From contig NZ_JASLER010000008.1 in the NCBI RefSeq assembly GCF_030151085.1, forward strand, positions 1 to 64,000: 64,000 bases of DNA, given 5' to 3'. Origin of the DNA: Bacteroides sp. (GTDB lineage: Bacteria; Bacteroidota; Bacteroidia; Bacteroidales; Bacteroidaceae). The translations under genes were made by a program, and so were the position numbers. Under the pieces are notes generated by a model, which was given only the letters and a program-made list of their open reading frames with translations, did not search any database and was not told where the DNA came from. Shown piece after piece: positions 54,977-64,000 of this stretch. Position 1 is the stretch's first letter. Every line of letters begins with the position of its first letter.

Positions 54977-55007
54977 TTTGATTGAAACAATATTGTGTCT
55001 AACTTTG
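54977..55007 (+). promoter_or_regulatory. Full Bacteroidota promoter (-33 TTTG, -7 TAACTTTG)
   Basis: TTTG at 54977-54980, a 19-bp spacer, and TAACTTTG at 55000-55007: the textbook arrangement. It is 72 bp before the LruC-domain gene start. Confidence 0.8.
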
Positions 55008-55078
55008 TTGAATTATCTAGCCAACAAACAAATAAAGTAGTCATTTAGAACAACAAACAATATTAACGCATAAAAGTA

Positions 55079-57280
55079 ATGAACCGTAAAAAAACTAGTC
55101 TTTGCTATCTCTTCCTGGCATTTTTGCTCGGAGGAGTATTCGTATTGACGAGTTGTGACAAAGGAAATGATGTCTACAACCCGAACCACATTCAAGAGGA
55201 AGCCAAAAAAGCTTTTCCTGTAAAAGACATTGACCCAAACCAAACTTGGGAAATGAGTTCTATTTGCAATGCATCTGTTTCTGTAAATGAAAAGACAGGA
55301 GGAGCATATACGATTAAAGTCTATACTGAAAATCCCTATAATACAAACGGAAACGCTTTTCTGCTCGCCAAAACAAGCGTAACAGACGGGCAGACTGTGA
55401 ACTTTAAGTTCGATATACCTTTGGCATTACAGTATGTATATGTGATGAAGGTGAATAGCGAAGGATATAGTTCAACGAAAACTGTTTTTGTGACAGACAA
55501 AAAGATAGATGTCTCTTTTGGCGGAGCAAATACTGTTGCTATGGCAGCGAAAACAAGAGCAGTATCTTCTATTGTCAATTTTACAACACCCGATGTTAAT
55601 GACGTCAGTATATTTCCTACAAAAGAATCCATTCAGCAATTAAGTTTAACCAAAACGGACGGACAGATTGCAAATGCAGCTAATTACAGAATAGATTCAT
55701 CGGTAAAGAGTATAAATAATTGGGGTAGTAACGCCAAAATGTATGTTACTGAGAATACTACATTGAGCAGTTTATATATCGCAGGAAATTCTAAGTTATA
55801 TATACTTCCCGGAGTAACTTTGACTCTTACAGATAATAAAGAATTTTCATTATCACAAAGTGGTTCCATTATTAGTGTAGGTTCCGGTGCTACTTTTAAT
55901 GTAAACAGTAAATATTTACAAGCCTCTATTGCCACTATTTATAATTTAGGTACAATAAATGCAAAAGCTATAGATATAGCAGGCTCCGGATATATTTATA
56001 ACAGTGGTACTCTCGATATTGAAAACGAAATAAACACTTCCAATGATAATGCTCTTTTAGTGAACGAGGGGGTTATAAAAGCATCTTCATTAGAGACCAA
56101 AGGCAGTAGTTCTTTCTATAACAGTGGAGAAGTTACAATTTCAGGCAAAACCTTTTTAAGTAGTGGCAGTCAGAAATGGGAAAACCAAGGATACTTCAAT
56201 ACCAATAATATGGAAATTAAGGCTTCAAGCCCCTACCTACTAAATGCCTGCAAATTATATGTTGAAGAAGAATTCAAAATAAGCGTATCTCAGGCTGCTC
56301 CTGAAAATAACTTTAATGTAGATGGAGGAGCTTATGTAGAGTGCGGAAGCCTGTATTTAAATAATGCAACAGTGAACATGGGAGGAAAATCTTTCTTTAA
56401 TGTTTTGGGTACTGCCACATACGAATATAATACAAGAGGCTTTTATAGCATAACCAATGATTTTGCATTATTGAAAATAGGTAAAGCTGTTCAGGCATCA
56501 ATTGCTATAGGACATGCTAATTCTATCGGCTATCATGGAAAGTTGTATATTGCTTGTAAAAATCATTTTGAAAACGGATCAACAGGTGGTGTGCCTTATA
56601 TAATCGTAGATGATGATGCACAAATGACCGGCGCCGACAATGCCGACATCAAGATTCCGTCTTCTACTTGTAACCCCGGTTATAACTCAACTCCGGATGA
56701 AGGCGGTAAAAATGATAAGGTTATAGAGTATGCATACGCCTTTGAGGATATGATGTTAGAGGCAGGCGACTATGACTTTAACGATGTAGTGCTTTATGTC
56801 ACTGCTCCTTTTATTAATGAAGGCGGCGAGCGGGTAATAGATGTAACCCTTAAAGCAGCCGGGGCAACCAAAAAGCTGGCAGTTATATTCAATGACGGAA
56901 CAACAACGACCACTTTGTTTGAAAATGTACACACTGCATTAAAAGTTGCTGAAGGAACCATTGTAAACACAGGTGGAACAACAGGAACTCCCAGCACAGT
57001 AGCCATCAAAGTAGGAGACAATTTCAATCTTACAAACAATGGAGACCTCTATATTTCTGATGGAAAAAGAGATGTACATATCCCGAACTTCACACCCGGT
57101 TTTAAAGTTGGAGATGCTCCATACGCCCTTCGCATAGCATACGCAAGTTGGAAATGGCCGAAAGAAAGAAATCTGATAACAGAAGCTTATCCCGATTTTG
57201 CCGATTGGGCAAAGAATGCAATGGAAGCACCGAATTGGTATAACAACTTCAACAGCGATAAAGTCATAGGAATAGAATAA
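55079..57280 (+). CDS. LruC/DUF4842-domain lipoprotein
   Basis: 733 aa. Lipobox VFVLTSCDKG. The middle (about 180-530) is rich in Asn, Ser and Gly with short strand-like repeats, as in beta-helix surface proteins. The C-terminus (about 555-733) has the LruC signature YAYAFEDMMLEAGDYDFNDVV, then a DUF4842-like region. The function of the LruC domain is not known to me; in Bacteroidota it is found in surface proteins. No obvious Cys or catalytic pattern is present. It is monocistronic with a terminator after it. Its upstream region is unusually long and repetitive. Confidence 0.85.
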   Translation: MNRKKTSLCYLFLAFLLGGVFVLTSCDKGNDVYNPNHIQEEAKKAFPVKDIDPNQTWEMSSICNASVSVNEKTGGAYTIKVYTENPYNTNGNAFLLAKTSVTDGQTVNFKFDIPLALQYVYVMKVNSEGYSSTKTVFVTDKKIDVSFGGANTVAMAAKTRAVSSIVNFTTPDVNDVSIFPTKESIQQLSLTKTDGQIANAANYRIDSSVKSINNWGSNAKMYVTENTTLSSLYIAGNSKLYILPGVTLTLTDNKEFSLSQSGSIISVGSGATFNVNSKYLQASIATIYNLGTINAKAIDIAGSGYIYNSGTLDIENEINTSNDNALLVNEGVIKASSLETKGSSSFYNSGEVTISGKTFLSSGSQKWENQGYFNTNNMEIKASSPYLLNACKLYVEEEFKISVSQAAPENNFNVDGGAYVECGSLYLNNATVNMGGKSFFNVLGTATYEYNTRGFYSITNDFALLKIGKAVQASIAIGHANSIGYHGKLYIACKNHFENGSTGGVPYIIVDDDAQMTGADNADIKIPSSTCNPGYNSTPDEGGKNDKVIEYAYAFEDMMLEAGDYDFNDVVLYVTAPFINEGGERVIDVTLKAAGATKKLAVIFNDGTTTTTLFENVHTALKVAEGTIVNTGGTTGTPSTVAIKVGDNFNLTNNGDLYISDGKRDVHIPNFTPGFKVGDAPYALRIAYASWKWPKERNLITEAYPDFADWAKNAMEAPNWYNNFNSDKVIGIE

Positions 57281-57297
57281 CAAATATCCCGCATAAT

Positions 57298-57341
57298 AAA
57301 AGTCAGGCTGCAAAATAAGTGTTTTGCAGCCTGACTTTTTG
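57298..57341 (+). terminator. Terminator of the LruC-domain gene
   Basis: A stem of about 17 bp (AAAGTCAGGCTGCAAAA pairing with TTTTGCAGCCTGACTTT) starts 18 bp after the stop and ends in a T run. Confidence 0.9.
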
Positions 57342-57426
57342 ATGCCCATACACCATTAAAATGCACCTTAACACCTCTTCTACATTTTTTCTCTCTAAAA
57401 ACATCCTACCATCCGTTTTCTTTTGC

Positions 57427-57434
57427 TATTTTTG
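57427..57434 (+). promoter_or_regulatory. -7 element of dxs
   Basis: TATTTTTG followed by CA, a match to TAnnTTTG, 25 bp before the ATG at 57459. It falls inside the longer TTG-initiated frame, which supports 57459 as the start. Confidence 0.5.
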
Positions 57435-57458
57435 CATTTTGTAATCTTCAGAACAGAG

Positions 57459-59363
57459 ATGAAAACAGAACCAACAACATATAACTTGTTAAATTCAATT
57501 TCTACTCCCGAAGACCTACGCCAGCTTAGCGTAGATCAACTTCCTGAGGTTTGTAATGAATTGAGGCAAGACATTATTAAAGAAGTATCGTGCAACCCCG
57601 GACATTTTGCTGCTAGTCTTGGCACAGTAGAATTGACCGTTGCTTTGCATTATGTCTTCAATACCCCTTACGACCGAATAGTATGGGATGTGGGACATCA
57701 GGCTTATGGACATAAGATCCTGACCGGACGTCGCGAATCCTTCTCTACCAACCGAAAATTCAAAGGAATCCGCCCTTTCCCCTCTCCCGATGAAAGTGAA
57801 TATGACACTTTCACCTGCGGACATGCCTCCAACTCCATTTCTGCTGCTTTGGGTATGGCAGTTGCTGCGTCCAAGAAGGGCGAGACTAACCGTCATGTAG
57901 TAGCCATCATCGGCGACGGAAGCATGAGTGGTGGTCTGGCATTCGAAGGACTGAACAATGCTTCTTCCACTAACAACAACTTGCTTATCATTCTCAACGA
58001 CAATGATATGGCAATAGACCGTAGTGTAGGTGGCATGAAGCAATACCTCTTCAACTTAACTACCAGCAACCGTTATAATCAGCTCCGATTCAACATTTCC
58101 AGAGTATTGTTCAAGATGGGTATCCTGAACGAAGACCGCCGCAAAGCCCTTATCCGCTTCGCTAACAGTCTAAAATCTATGGCCGCCCAACAACAGAATA
58201 TCTTCGAAGGAATGAATATCCGTTACTTCGGTCCCGTAGACGGACACGATGTTAAAAATATCGCACGTATTCTCCGGGATATAAAAGATATGCAAGGTCC
58301 GAAGATACTGCACCTGCATACCATCAAAGGCAAAGGATTTGAACCGGCCGAGAAGGATCCGGGCATCTGGCATGCCCCCGGCAAGTTTGATCCCGAAACA
58401 GGTGAGCGCTTTACTGCCGACACCAGCGACTTACCTCCTCTATTTCAGGATGTATTCGGTGATACTTTGGTAGAGCTAGCCAATCAGAACCCAAGAATAG
58501 TCGGCGTTACTCCCGCCATGCCCACGGGATGTTCTATGAACAGACTGATGGAGACTATGCCCGGTCGGGCATTTGATGTAGGCATTGCCGAAGCTCATGC
58601 AGCGACTTTCTCAGGTGGTATGGCCAAAGAAGGCTTACAACCTTTCTGTAACATTTATTCCTCGTTTATGCAACGGGCATACGACAGTGTAATACACGAT
58701 ATCGCCATCCTTCGACAGCCCGTAGTACTTTGTCTCGACCGTTCGGGACTGGTAGGCGAAGACGGTCCGACTCACCACGGTGTTTTCGACCTAGCTTATT
58801 TTCGTCCGATCCCCAATATGACAATCTCCTCTCCAATGGATGAGCACGAACTGCGTCGCCTGATGTATACCGCACAATTACCGGACAAAGGGCCATTCGT
58901 TATCCGCTATCCCCGTGGACGCGGTATATTGTTGGATTGGAAATGCCCATTCGAAGAAATACCTGTAGGCAAAGGTCGCAAATTGAAAGACGGCAAAGAC
59001 CTTGCAGTCATCTCCATCGGCCCGATAGGTAATATCGCCGCAAGCGCTATCAAGCGGGCAGAGAGAGAGAAGAATTTATCCATAGCCCATTATGACTTGC
59101 GTTTCCTTAAACCACTGGATGAGGAACTCTTGCATGAAGTAGGTCGCAATTTTCAACATATCATTACCATAGAAGATGGTATACGAAAAGGTGGTATGGG
59201 CAGTGCCGTACTGGAATTTATGGCAGATAATGACTATACCCCACATGTACAACGTATTGGTGTGCCCGACTCATTCATTGAGCACGGTAGCATAAAAGAG
59301 TTGTATCATCTTTGTGGAATGGATGAAGAAGGAATCTATAATCAATTGACAATGAACAATTGA
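57459..59363 (+). CDS. dxs: 1-deoxy-D-xylulose-5-phosphate synthase
   Basis: 634 aa from 57459 (MKTEPTTYNLLNSI). Thiamine-diphosphate motif IIGDGSMSGGLAFEGLNNA (Asp near 152) and the H-x-x-G and DVGHQAYGHKI regions. The last domain, with IGVPDSFIEHGS, is typical. It condenses pyruvate and glyceraldehyde 3-phosphate, the entry step of the MEP isoprenoid pathway. The stop lies in an AATTGA-type repeat that continues to the trkA start 12 bp later, so the last residues (NQLTMNN) are repeat-derived. Confidence 0.97.
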   Translation: MKTEPTTYNLLNSISTPEDLRQLSVDQLPEVCNELRQDIIKEVSCNPGHFAASLGTVELTVALHYVFNTPYDRIVWDVGHQAYGHKILTGRRESFSTNRKFKGIRPFPSPDESEYDTFTCGHASNSISAALGMAVAASKKGETNRHVVAIIGDGSMSGGLAFEGLNNASSTNNNLLIILNDNDMAIDRSVGGMKQYLFNLTTSNRYNQLRFNISRVLFKMGILNEDRRKALIRFANSLKSMAAQQQNIFEGMNIRYFGPVDGHDVKNIARILRDIKDMQGPKILHLHTIKGKGFEPAEKDPGIWHAPGKFDPETGERFTADTSDLPPLFQDVFGDTLVELANQNPRIVGVTPAMPTGCSMNRLMETMPGRAFDVGIAEAHAATFSGGMAKEGLQPFCNIYSSFMQRAYDSVIHDIAILRQPVVLCLDRSGLVGEDGPTHHGVFDLAYFRPIPNMTISSPMDEHELRRLMYTAQLPDKGPFVIRYPRGRGILLDWKCPFEEIPVGKGRKLKDGKDLAVISIGPIGNIAASAIKRAEREKNLSIAHYDLRFLKPLDEELLHEVGRNFQHIITIEDGIRKGGMGSAVLEFMADNDYTPHVQRIGVPDSFIEHGSIKELYHLCGMDEEGIYNQLTMNN

Positions 59364-59375
59364 TAATTGACAATT

Positions 59376-60716
59376 ATGAAAATAATCATTGCAGGTGCCG
59401 GCGCAGTAGGCACACACTTGGCAAAACTGTTGTCCCGCGAAAAACAGGACATCATTCTGATGGACGACAACGAAGAAAGATTGAGTACTTTGAGCTCAAA
59501 CTTCGATTTGATGACAGTCGCCACCTCCCCTACCTCGATTAAAGGTTTAAAAGAAGCAGGAGCCGGCGAAGCCGATTTGTTCATTGCCGTTACCCCAGAT
59601 GAAAGCCGGAACATGACCGCATGTATGTTAGCCAACAATCTCGGAGCAGAGAAAACGGTTGCCCGCATTGACAACTACGAATATTTACTACCCAAGAACA
59701 AAGAGTTTTTCCAGAAGTTGGGCGTGGATTCACTGATTTATCCCGAAATGCTTGCAGCCAAGGAAGTAGTATCTTCTATCCGCATGAGCTGGGTACGCCA
59801 GTGGTGGGAGTTCTGTGGAGGTGCCTTGATATTGCTAGGTACTAAGATGCGTGAAAAAGCAGAAATACTGAATATCCCTCTCCATCAGTTGGGAGGTCCC
59901 GAGCTACCCTATCATATAGTAGCCATCAAACGAAATAACGAAACACTGATTCCGAGAGGTGACGATACCATCAAATTGCATGATATTGTTTACTTCACCA
60001 CTACCCGCAAATATGTACCTTATATTCGTAAGATAGCTGGTAAAGAAGACTATGCCGACGTACGAAACGTAATGATTATGGGCGGTAGTCGCATTGCCGT
60101 GCGTACAGCACAATATGTTCCCGACTATATGCAAGTGAAGATTGTAGACAGTGACCTGAATCGTTGCAACCGCCTGACCGAGATTCTGGATGACAAGGTC
60201 ATGATTATTAATGGCGACGGTCGCGACATGGATCTGCTTATAGAAGAAGGACTGAAAAATACGGAGGCTTTTGTTGCACTGACCGACAGTTCCGAAACCA
60301 ACATCCTTGCGTGCCTTGCAGCCAAACGAATGGGAGTAAGCAAAACCGTAGCCGAAGTTGAGAACATCGACTATATAGGTATGGCGGAAAGTCTTGATAT
60401 CGGTACCGTTATCAATAAGAAATTAATCGCCGCCAGCCACATTTATCAGATGATGCTGGATGCAGACGTAAGTAACGTGAAATGTCTGACATTCGCCAAT
60501 GCCGATGTAGCGGAATTTACCGTCAAAGCCGGTTCGAAAATAACCAAACATCCGGTAAAGGATTTAGGGCTGCCCAAAGGTACTACCATCGGAGGTTTGA
60601 TTCGTCATGGCGAAGGTGTAGTGGTTACAGGTAATACCCTTATAGAACCCGGCGATCACGTTGTGGTATTCTGCCTGAGCATGATGATTAAGAAAATAGA
60701 GAAATACTTCAACTAA
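59376..60716 (+). CDS. trkA: Trk potassium uptake system regulatory protein TrkA
   Basis: 446 aa from 59376 (MKIIIAGAGAVGTHLAKLLS); a TTG codon three codons earlier is less likely. Two RCK modules are present: the first NAD-binding Rossmann core at 1-120, and a second at about 230-350 (MIMGGSRIAVRTAQY). Each has the GxGxxG-type loop or its relic, and RCK_C domains follow each. It is a cytosolic subunit that gates TrkH. It is followed by trkH with a 1-bp gap, so co-translation is likely. Confidence 0.96.
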   Translation: MKIIIAGAGAVGTHLAKLLSREKQDIILMDDNEERLSTLSSNFDLMTVATSPTSIKGLKEAGAGEADLFIAVTPDESRNMTACMLANNLGAEKTVARIDNYEYLLPKNKEFFQKLGVDSLIYPEMLAAKEVVSSIRMSWVRQWWEFCGGALILLGTKMREKAEILNIPLHQLGGPELPYHIVAIKRNNETLIPRGDDTIKLHDIVYFTTTRKYVPYIRKIAGKEDYADVRNVMIMGGSRIAVRTAQYVPDYMQVKIVDSDLNRCNRLTEILDDKVMIINGDGRDMDLLIEEGLKNTEAFVALTDSSETNILACLAAKRMGVSKTVAEVENIDYIGMAESLDIGTVINKKLIAASHIYQMMLDADVSNVKCLTFANADVAEFTVKAGSKITKHPVKDLGLPKGTTIGGLIRHGEGVVVTGNTLIEPGDHVVVFCLSMMIKKIEKYFN

Positions 60717-60717
60717 A

Positions 60718-62169
60718 GTGATTAACTTCAAGACAATTATACGAATTATCGGCATCTTATTGCTGCTGGAAACAATCATGTTTCTTGGTTGCTCCATCGT
60801 ATCTTTATACTATGGTGAAGACGATTCGTTCGCTTTCTGGAAAGCAGGGGCAATCACAGCGGGAGTCGGTTTAGTATTAGCAGCCCTTGGTAAAGGAGGC
60901 AACCACCAGCTAACTCGCCGTGACGGTTATGTATTGGTCAGTACCGCCTGGGTAGCTTTCTCACTTTTCGGCATGCTTCCGTTCTATATCGGAGGATATA
61001 TACCTGACGTAACCGATGCTTTTTTTGAAACGATGTCCGGGTTCACCAGTACCGGTGCCACTATTCTGAATAATATCGATTCACAACCACATGGCATTCT
61101 CTTCTGGCGCAGTATGACCCAATGGATTGGTGGTCTGGGGATTATCATGTTCACCATTGCTATTCTTCCCATCTTTGGTGTAAGCGGTCTACAAGTATTT
61201 GCAGCAGAAGCCAGCGGACCTACACACGACAAAGTACACCCTCGTATCGGTATAACAGCAAGATGGATCTGGAGTATCTATACCGGTATCACCGCTCTTC
61301 TCGTAATTCTGCTAATGCTGGGAGGCATGGGATGGTTCGATAGTGTCTGCCATGCATTTGCAACTACCGGAACGGGTGGTTTCTCTACCAAGCAGGCAAG
61401 TGTAGCTTACTATAGTTCACCTTATATAGAATATGTCATTTCTATCTTCATGTTTATTTCCGGCATTAACTTCACGCTACTGTTGCTATTAGTTAACGGG
61501 AAATTAAAAAAAATTATTAGTAATGCGGAACTAAAATTCTACTTCGGGTCTGTCGTATTCTTTACCACGATTATAGCTGTAGGGCTCTATTACACAAGCT
61601 CGATGGGAGCGGAAGAATCTTTCCGGAAATCCTTGTTCCAAGTTATTTCCTTGCATACTTCCACCGGTTTTGCTACCGACGATTACATGCTTTGGAAACC
61701 TGTTCTGTGGGGATTACTAACCATTATCATGGTATTGGGAGCCTGTGCAGGAAGCACAACCGGAGGACTGAAATGTATTCGTTTGGTTATCCTCACAAAG
61801 GTTTCACGTAATGAATTCAAGCATATCATACACCCCAACGCAGTATTACCTGTACGCATTAATAAGCAAGTAATCTCACCTTCTATTGTTTCAACCGTAC
61901 TGGCATTCTGTTTCATCTATATCATTATCATAATAGCCAGTGTTTTCCTTATGTCTGCAATGGGAATCGATTATTCGGAATCCATTGGATGTGTTATTTC
62001 GAGCATTGGTAATATGGGACCCGGCCTAGGTACTTGTGGTCCGGCATATTCGTGGAGCGAATTGCCTGACGCAGCTAAATGGCTCCTGGCATTTCTTATG
62101 CTATTAGGACGTTTGGAGCTTTTCACGGTTTTACTTTTGTTCACACCTAAATTCTGGCAGCGGAGTTGA
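60718..62169 (+). CDS. trkH: Trk potassium transporter TrkH
   Basis: 483 aa. GTG start 1 bp after the trkA stop. Four pore-loop repeats with TxG-like filters are visible: GFTSTGATI, TTGTGGFST, TSTGFATDD and IGNMGPGLG. The core of two-TM-plus-pore units repeated four times is typical of Trk/Ktr channels. It pairs with TrkA for K+ uptake across the inner membrane. A short gap after it leads to a small gene of unknown function. Confidence 0.95.
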   Translation: MINFKTIIRIIGILLLLETIMFLGCSIVSLYYGEDDSFAFWKAGAITAGVGLVLAALGKGGNHQLTRRDGYVLVSTAWVAFSLFGMLPFYIGGYIPDVTDAFFETMSGFTSTGATILNNIDSQPHGILFWRSMTQWIGGLGIIMFTIAILPIFGVSGLQVFAAEASGPTHDKVHPRIGITARWIWSIYTGITALLVILLMLGGMGWFDSVCHAFATTGTGGFSTKQASVAYYSSPYIEYVISIFMFISGINFTLLLLLVNGKLKKIISNAELKFYFGSVVFFTTIIAVGLYYTSSMGAEESFRKSLFQVISLHTSTGFATDDYMLWKPVLWGLLTIIMVLGACAGSTTGGLKCIRLVILTKVSRNEFKHIIHPNAVLPVRINKQVISPSIVSTVLAFCFIYIIIIIASVFLMSAMGIDYSESIGCVISSIGNMGPGLGTCGPAYSWSELPDAAKWLLAFLMLLGRLELFTVLLLFTPKFWQRS

Positions 62170-62239
62170 TTTAGGATAAAAAGTGTAAAAATAATCATTT
62201 TTTGTTATGCACAGATAGCAATTTGAAGGAGACTTATTA

Positions 62240-62247
62240 TATCTTTG
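62240..62247 (+). promoter_or_regulatory. -7 element before the 122-aa exported protein gene
   Basis: TATCTTTG followed by CACC matches the Bacteroidota -7 consensus, 26 bp before the ATG. The same word occurs at 40509. Confidence 0.55.
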
Positions 62248-62272
62248 CACCCTTGAAAGAGAGAATTTTGCT

Positions 62273-62641
62273 ATGAAGCAATGCATCAAATATAGTATAA
62301 TCGTCATATTAGCAGTTCTACTACACAACAATGTAATAGCTGCGGATTTGCTATGCATTCCTGTCAGCAACCAGACCGAGAAATGTATTTTATCACAAGC
62401 GCCGACTTCTAAACAAGCCGTTCAAAATTTCTATTACCATTTCTCTGCTTTCTCTTTTTGTATGGAACATGTGGATAGTGTTCAAGTACCCGGCAACAAA
62501 ATTATCTTATTACGCACTCATGTATATAAGATGCAACAACATGCCTACTCACCCGAATGTGACCGCTTGCTACACCTCTCCCCTCACCCTGTACCCGATG
62601 CGAACTACTATATAATTGGGCTAAGAAAGATTATTATTTAA
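62273..62641 (+). CDS. Small exported protein, unknown
   Basis: 122 aa with an N-terminal signal peptide (IIVILAVLLHNNVIAAD). The mature part of about 95 residues has three Cys, an aromatic stretch (NFYYHFSAFSFC) and a His-rich end (HLSPHPVPDANYY). I do not recognise it. It has its own -7 element and lies between trkH and the nuo operon, in the same orientation. The three Cys and several His could be a metal or redox site, but nothing proves it. Confidence 0.65.
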   Translation: MKQCIKYSIIVILAVLLHNNVIAADLLCIPVSNQTEKCILSQAPTSKQAVQNFYYHFSAFSFCMEHVDSVQVPGNKIILLRTHVYKMQQHAYSPECDRLLHLSPHPVPDANYYIIGLRKIII

Positions 62642-62760
62642 TAAGTACGCAGGCTCCTATAGAGCTCGTCTTACTTAATTTCATCGGGCAACAATTCAGA
62701 GGTATTGTGTCCCCGATGCAATGTATCTATTATATATAAATCTAAAATCTTATCAGGTTT

Positions 62761-63111
62761 ATGAACTTTACTTTGTTAGTGGTCGTCCTATTGACGGCAA
62801 TTGCTTTCGTGGGTATAGTCATTGCACTTTCAAATGCGATTGCTCCCCGTTCGTACAATCCACAGAAGATGGAGCCCTACGAATGCGGTATCCCCACACG
62901 CGGCAAATCTTGGATGCAATTCCGGGTAGGTTACTATCTGTTTGCTATTCTGTTCCTGATGTTCGATGTGGAAACTGTATTCCTCTTTCCATGGGCAGTC
63001 ATCGCACGTGAACTCGGAGTGGCAGGACTTTTCAGCATCTTATTTTTCCTGATTATATTAGTTCTGGGCCTTGCATACGCCTGGAGGAAAGGAGCTTTGG
63101 AATGGAAGTAA
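62761..63111 (+). CDS. nuoA: NADH-quinone oxidoreductase subunit A
   Basis: 116 aa, three TM helices. Conserved loop KMEPYECGIPTRGKSWMQF with the Glu-Cys signature of NuoA, and RVGYYLFAILFLMFDVETVF. It is a membrane-arm subunit of complex I. It overlaps nuoB by 10 bp. In Bacteroides the nuo operon usually lacks the soluble NADH-binding subunits E-G, but this cannot be judged here. Confidence 0.96.
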   Translation: MNFTLLVVVLLTAIAFVGIVIALSNAIAPRSYNPQKMEPYECGIPTRGKSWMQFRVGYYLFAILFLMFDVETVFLFPWAVIARELGVAGLFSILFFLIILVLGLAYAWRKGALEWK

Positions 63112-63692
63112 CGAAGAAACCCAAAATAAAATCTATCCCTTATGAGGAGTTTACTGACAACGAAACGTTGGAGAAATTGGTTCAGGAACTCAATGCCGGA
63201 GGTGCCAATGTGGCTATCGGCATACTGGACGATCTCGTCAACTGGGGACGCAGTAATTCACTGTGGCCACTTACGTTTGCAACCAGTTGTTGCGGTATCG
63301 AATTTATGGCTCTCGGCGCTGCCCGTTATGACATGGCACGCTTTGGGTTCGAAGTAGCACGTGCCAGTCCGCGCCAGGCAGATATGATTATGGTTTGTGG
63401 AACCATTACGAATAAGATGGCTCCGGTACTGAAACGTCTGTACGACCAGATGGCAGATCCGAAGTACGTTATTGCCGTGGGTGGCTGTGCCGTCAGCGGT
63501 GGTCCGTTCAAGAAGTCTTATCATGTAGTGAACGGCGTGGACAAGATACTTCCGGTAGATGTATATATCCCCGGCTGCCCTCCACGTCCGGAAGCATTCT
63601 ACTATGGTTTGATGCAGTTGCAACGCAAAGTGAAAATAGAGAAATACTTCGGTGGAGTGAACCGACAAGAAAAGAAACCGAAAGAAGAGTAA
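63102..63692 (+). CDS. nuoB: NADH-quinone oxidoreductase subunit B
   Basis: 196 aa. Ligands of the terminal N2 iron-sulfur cluster are visible: Cys63-Cys64 (TSCCGIEFMA), Cys129 (VGGCAVSGG) and Cys159 (IPGCPPRPEA). Typical length. It receives electrons and passes them to quinone. The overlap with nuoA and the next gene 7 bp downstream indicate an operon. Confidence 0.97.
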   Translation: MEVTKKPKIKSIPYEEFTDNETLEKLVQELNAGGANVAIGILDDLVNWGRSNSLWPLTFATSCCGIEFMALGAARYDMARFGFEVARASPRQADMIMVCGTITNKMAPVLKRLYDQMADPKYVIAVGGCAVSGGPFKKSYHVVNGVDKILPVDVYIPGCPPRPEAFYYGLMQLQRKVKIEKYFGGVNRQEKKPKEE

Positions 63693-63699
63693 TTTAGTT

Positions 63700-64000
63700 A
63701 TGACTAATCCCAATATGGATATAAAATATATAGAACCTGCCGCCCTGCACGACGAAATGCTACGTCTGCGGAAAGAGAAACAAATGGACTTCCTTGAATG
63801 CCTCAGCGGCATGGATTGGGGAGTGCCTGAGGACGGTGACGCACCGGACAAAGTTCGCGGACTTGGTGTAGTCTATCTGCTGGAATCCACCAGCACCGGC
63901 GAACGTGTATCGGTATACACCTCCACTTTGAACCGGGAGCAACCCGAACTTCCATCTGTCAGCGATATATGGAAAGCCGCTGACTTTAACGAACGCGAAG
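63700..64000 (+). CDS. nuoC: NADH-quinone oxidoreductase subunit C (or C/D fusion), partial
   Basis: Starts at ATG 63700 and runs off the window end; the first 100 codons are visible. EMLRLRKEKQMDFLECLSG and RGLGVVYLLESTSTGERV correspond to the N-terminal part of NuoC (30-kDa subunit). The subunits C and D are often fused in Bacteroidota, but the window ends before this can be seen. Confidence 0.85.
   Translation, partial: MTNPNMDIKYIEPAALHDEMLRLRKEKQMDFLECLSGMDWGVPEDGDAPDKVRGLGVVYLLESTSTGERVSVYTSTLNREQPELPSVSDIWKAADFNERE

Larger units (their letters stand above)
53882..55078. other. 1.2-kb intergenic region packed with short repeat arrays
   Basis: No convincing gene. It holds a 22-bp array at 54249-54336, another at 54447-54517, a 12-bp array at 54592-54628 with an inverted copy at 54668-54678, and a 24-bp inverted repeat at 54793-54890. 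A TTTG-N19-TAACTTTG promoter for the LruC gene sits at 54977-55007. GTGGAAGC / GCTTCCAC inverted motifs occur near 54003 and 54051-54092. Confidence 0.75.

Noticed and set aside
63258..63851. Minus-strand ORF of 197 codons
   Set aside because: Antisense to nuoB and nuoC, both of which are well supported.
1..64000. tRNA or rRNA genes
   Set aside because: None recognised by eye in the intergenic regions.

Overview
The window looks like the chromosome of a gut Bacteroidales species, most likely Bacteroides or Phocaeicola. The evidence is two SusC/SusD gene sets, many Bacteroidota lipoproteins, a FecI/FecR pair feeding a SusC receptor with an STN domain, a MurF-Alr fusion, BACON, LruC and GSCFA domains, and promoters with the TAnnTTTG -7 element of Bacteroidota rather than E. 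coli-type boxes. I saw no rRNA or tRNA genes, no intact insertion sequence and no CRISPR array.

Layout. 1-4.2 kb: a membrane TPR/HTH regulator, an unrecognised gene and a DUF6078-like protein, with possible IS-end remnants. 4.2-7.4 kb: nagB, a flavodiiron protein and a YhcC-type radical SAM protein. 7.7-15.4 kb: a minus-strand glycan-uptake operon (surface glycan-binding lipoprotein, SusC, SusD and two small lipoproteins) with no glycoside hydrolase. 15.8-17.3 kb: a secreted SGNH/acetylesterase-like protein. 18-21 kb: a ROK kinase, MFS transporter and SIS protein, a small sugar-catabolic operon. 21-25.5 kb: dipeptidyl peptidase IV, lipA and a six-TM protein carrying a degenerate Nudix domain. 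25.6-38.6 kb: a second glycan-uptake locus (ECF sigma, anti-sigma, STN-SusC, SusD, BACON/discoidin lipoprotein, a broken BACON-M60 mucinase gene and a GH31 enzyme), probably aimed at mucin-type O-glycopeptides. 38.7-41.3 kb: an RsmI-like methyltransferase, fabI, a phosphatase and a 40-aa membrane microprotein. 41.7-45.6 kb: an orphan galactitol-type PTS EIIC, a KduI with a signal peptide and a hexuronate-type MFS transporter. 45.8-53.9 kb: a minus-strand group of GSCFA, murF-alr, tatA, tatC and a nuclease-helicase. 55-64 kb: an LruC lipoprotein, dxs, trkA, trkH, a small exported protein and the start of the nuo operon (cut by the window end).

The most unusual signal is outside the genes. At least six long intergenic regions hold short tandem arrays with a repeat pitch of 21-22 bp, about two helical turns. 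Each array has its own sequence, and the best ones are built of 14-bp palindromes (GTAA-N6-TTAC at one locus, GAAA-N6-TTTC at another). Shared pitch with unshared sequence is not what an ordinary operator or a copied repeat family would give. An 11-12 bp array sits in the promoter of the first SusC operon. A separate dispersed repeat (AATCACTAATCACT type) forms hairpins directly after the stop codons of fabI and murF-alr and also lies in frame inside the helicase gene.

Function names rest on motifs read by eye and family knowledge; no database search was possible.
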